Positions 62,004 through 64,000 of a stretch of DNA of 64,000 nucleotides are shown piece by piece. The translations under genes were made by a program, and so were the position numbers. The notes beneath the pieces were generated by a model that saw nothing but the letters and a program-made list of their open reading frames with translations, was not told where the DNA came from and searched no databases. Positions within the stretch are counted from its first letter, which is position 1, and each line of letters opens with the position of its first letter. The DNA is from Ectorhizobium quercum (lineage in GTDB: Bacteria; Pseudomonadota; Alphaproteobacteria; Rhizobiales; Rhizobiaceae): NCBI RefSeq assembly GCF_026552795.1, contig NZ_JANFPI010000001.1:806001-870000 (forward strand), given 5' to 3'.

Positions 62004-62729
62004 TCAGCCGTCGATGCCCACCTTGGCGACCAGAACCGGATCGGCCCGGAAATCGTCGGGAAACAGTCGCTTCAGGTTCTCGATCTTCGGCAGGTCGTTG
62101 TGGACGATATAGGGATAGGTCGGATTGTTGGTCAGAAAATCCTGATGGTAATCCTCCGCCGGGTAGAAAGCCTTCTCCGGCTCGATGGTGGTGACGATGG
62201 CGGCATCGTAGACCCGCGCCTTGTTGAGCTGGTCGATATAGGCCTTGGCGATACGGGCCTGTTCCTCGTTCACCGGGAAGACGGTCGAACGGTACTGCGT
62301 GCCGATATCGGGGCCTTGCCGGTTGAGCTGCGTCGGATCGTGCGCCACCGAGAAATAGATGTGCAGAAGATGACCGTAGGTGATCTTGCCCGGATCGTAG
62401 GTGATCCTGACCGCTTCCGCGTGGCCGGTCCTGCCGCTGCCGATCATCTCGTACCGCGCGGTTGCGGCCGCGCCGCCGGCATAGCCTGACACCGCGTTGG
62501 CAACGCCCTCGACGCGCTGGAACACGCCCTGAACGCCCCAGAAGCAGCCGCCGGCGAAGATGGCCGTTTCCTTCGCGGCGCTGGTCTTCGCCTCATCGAC
62601 GGCCGGGGCCGGGATCGCGATCCCCTCCTGGGCGGACGCGCTTGCCGTTGTGAGCGTAAGCCCCGCGAAAACGAGGCCAGCGCTGGCGATGGCGGTGAAC
62701 ATGCCGGATAGTCTCGCTCTCGTTCGCAT
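62004..62729 (-). CDS. msrA: periplasmic peptide methionine sulfoxide reductase A
   Basis: A 241-residue MsrA that reduces methionine-S-sulfoxide. The catalytic GGCFWG (Cys62) is followed by VEGVANAVSGYAGG, YDPGKITYGHLL and the family RSTVFPVNEEQ block. An N-terminal signal peptide ending ASASAQEG places it in the periplasm, unlike the common cytosolic MsrA. The ATG at 62729 has AGGAGA upstream. It lies ten bases after the DipZ/TlpA-like gene and is co-transcribed with it, so that protein may supply its electrons. Confidence 0.94.
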   Translation of the reverse strand: MRTRARLSGMFTAIASAGLVFAGLTLTTASASAQEGIAIPAPAVDEAKTSAAKETAIFAGGCFWGVQGVFQRVEGVANAVSGYAGGAAATARYEMIGSGRTGHAEAVRITYDPGKITYGHLLHIYFSVAHDPTQLNRQGPDIGTQYRSTVFPVNEEQARIAKAYIDQLNKARVYDAAIVTTIEPEKAFYPAEDYHQDFLTNNPTYPYIVHNDLPKIENLKRLFPDDFRADPVLVAKVGIDG

Positions 62730-62739
62730 GGCGGTCTCC

Positions 62740-64000
62740 TCAACCGAAGGTGAAAGCATAGGCCTCCAGACCGGGGTCCAGGAAGCGGATTTCGAAGGTG
62801 CGGTCGGCAACCGGCCCGCTCTGGCGCACGAGCTGGTAAAGCCGCTGTTCCGTCACGGTGCCGTTGCCCTCGGCATCGGTATCGACGCCGTGATCCTCGC
62901 CCGGCGGCTTGCCGTCGATCGTCACCTTGAACCGCACCGGCTTGCCGTCGCTGCCGGGGCCGAGAACGAGGTGAAGGTCGCGGGCGTGGAAGCGATAATA
63001 GAGGCTGCCTTCGCCCTGCGAAAGCGCGGCCTTTTCCGGGCCGACGACCCAGCTTCCGGTCAGGCCCCATTCGTTGCGCCGCGGTGTCTCGGCCGTGTAG
63101 ACATGGGCGGCATCATTGACCATGCCGTCGGCGCCGAGAAAGTTCTGCGCCCTGAGATAGCCGATATAGGTTTCCGGCGATTGCACCTCGGCTTCGTTCG
63201 AGGCGGCTTCCGCGCCCGTGGCGTTCACGGCGACGATATCTTCGGCGACATCGGGCCGGCCGGCCTCGGCCAGAAGCTGCTGGATCACCCGTTCGGACTG
63301 CTCGTATTCGCCCTCGCCGAAATGGTGGTGGCGCACGCGGCCCTCGGCATCGATGAAGTAATGCGCCGGCCAGTACTGGTTGTTGAACGTCCGCCAGATG
63401 GCATAGTCGTTGTCCACTGCCACGGGATAGTCGATGGCCAGGGTCTGCGTCGCGCGCCTGACATTGTCGATCCGCTTCTCGAAGGCGAATTCGGGCGAAT
63501 GCACGCCGATGACCACGAGGCCCTGATCCCGGTACTTCTCCGCCCAGGCGCGGACATAGGGAATGGCGCGCAGGCAGTTGATGCAGGAATAGGTCCAGAA
63601 ATCGACCAGCACCACCTTGCCCTTGAGCTCGCTCATGGTCAGCGACGGCGAGTTCAGCCACTCGACCGCACCGTCGAACGAAGGCACGATGGATTCAACC
63701 GGAAGCGGCGCATCGCCCGACGGCGACGGCCCGCCCTGCATCATCATCGATGGATTGCCGGACATCATCATGCTGTTGTTGTCGGCGCCCGTCATCGCAT
63801 TGCCCGGAGCGGGCTGCATGGACATGGAGGGCGCCATCGCGGTGCCGTTCGCACCCGTCTGCGGCCTCGGTTGAAGGCGGTCGATCAGGGATTGTTCGAG
63901 CGCCGTGGTGCTCTCGGCCGAAATCCGCGTCAGGAAGCCTGTGTCGAGCCCGAAGGCAATCGCCACGACCGCCACCAGCACGGCGGCACCGATGCCGCGC
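62740..64000 (-). CDS. partial DipZ-type CcdA-TlpA thiol-disulfide protein
   Basis: The frame is open to the right edge, and the first visible residues (GIGAAVLVAVVAIAFGLDTGFLTRI) look like the last membrane segment of a CcdA-type electron transporter, so the 5' end lies outside the window. A linker of about 60 residues very rich in Met follows (for example SMMMSGNPSMMMQGG), then a TlpA/redoxin domain with the CxxC motif YSCINCLRA and VVIGVHSPEFAFE, and the C-terminal beta domain of DipZ proteins (SWVVGPEKAAL, YRFHARDLHLVLG). The redoxin faces the periplasm and would pass electrons from cytosolic thioredoxin to periplasmic partners, most obviously the MsrA encoded next to it. Confidence 0.9.
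   Translation of the reverse strand, partial: RGIGAAVLVAVVAIAFGLDTGFLTRISAESTTALEQSLIDRLQPRPQTGANGTAMAPSMSMQPAPGNAMTGADNNSMMMSGNPSMMMQGGPSPSGDAPLPVESIVPSFDGAVEWLNSPSLTMSELKGKVVLVDFWTYSCINCLRAIPYVRAWAEKYRDQGLVVIGVHSPEFAFEKRIDNVRRATQTLAIDYPVAVDNDYAIWRTFNNQYWPAHYFIDAEGRVRHHHFGEGEYEQSERVIQQLLAEAGRPDVAEDIVAVNATGAEAASNEAEVQSPETYIGYLRAQNFLGADGMVNDAAHVYTAETPRRNEWGLTGSWVVGPEKAALSQGEGSLYYRFHARDLHLVLGPGSDGKPVRFKVTIDGKPPGEDHGVDTDAEGNGTVTEQRLYQLVRQSGPVADRTFEIRFLDPGLEAYAFTFG

Noticed and set aside
1..64000. CRISPR arrays, tRNA, rRNA, transposases and attachment sites
   Set aside because: None was recognised; the only tandem repeat is the coding 84-bp repeat, and the palindromic repeats have no transposase gene.

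Overview
The window looks like chromosomal (or large-replicon) DNA of a member of the Rhizobiaceae (Hyphomicrobiales). The evidence is a high G+C background with alphaproteobacterial codon use, an eukaryotic-type glutamine synthetase GlnII with a sigma-54 type promoter and a divergent DUF2735 gene, a capsule-lipid gene set laid out like the Sinorhizobium rkp-1 region (rkpA, rkpG, rkpH, rkpI, rkpJ), a DUF1488 gene, and intergenic palindromic repeats of the rhizobial kind. The species cannot be named from the sequence alone. No rRNA, tRNA, CRISPR array or insertion sequence was recognised.

Layout. (1) 1-7233: a gene running off the left edge on the minus strand, then dTDP-rhamnose genes (rfbC, rfbD, rfbA; no rfbB among them) and two AT-rich, probably acquired genes: a methyltransferase with a repetitive coiled coil, and a rhamnan-synthesis (RgpF-like) plus double GT2 glycosyltransferase. 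(2) 7255-16745, minus strand: an ABC-type capsule export operon (Wza/KpsD-like exporter, methyltransferase, unknown protein, two KpsE-like proteins flanking KpsT, KpsM) ending in a large double-GT2 glycosyltransferase. (3) 17051-29579, plus strand: a highly reducing type I polyketide synthase (KS-AT-DH-degenerate MT-ER-KR-ACP), an alpha-oxoamine synthase, a 3-ketosphinganine-reductase-like SDR, an LtaS-like sulfatase-fold membrane protein and a KpsS-like protein. The first three match, in enzyme types, the core of fungal sphinganine-analogue pathways and suggest a sphingoid-like capsule lipid. (4) 29569-34950: an unknown membrane-anchored protein, the glnII region and a GGDEF/EAL protein. (5) 35408-56898: a second, unusual glycan/lipid/peptide locus. 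It holds a single-module PKS (KS-AT-KR-DH-ACP-TE), several glycosyltransferases (GT2, GT2, GT4, GT4, GT8), a Wzx-type flippase, a formyltransferase-adenylation(monooxygenase)-PCP protein predicted to load glycine, a phosphopantetheinyl transferase, a periplasmic SGNH hydrolase and a methyltransferase. (6) 57061-64000: small rhizobial proteins, a transglutaminase-like protein, a GT2, and a periplasmic MsrA next to a DipZ-type CcdA-TlpA protein that runs off the right edge.

How the parts fit. Regions 2 and 3 together would make, lipidate and export a capsular polysaccharide by the ABC route. Region 5 looks like an independent system that builds an acylated or aminoacylated oligosaccharide, flips it by Wzx and trims it in the periplasm; the phosphopantetheinyl transferase there could activate the carrier domains of both PKSs and the NRPS. 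The two most notable points are the glycine-specific F-A(MOx)-PCP protein at 47490-52133 and the PKS/oxoamine synthase/KDSR-like trio at 17051-26691.
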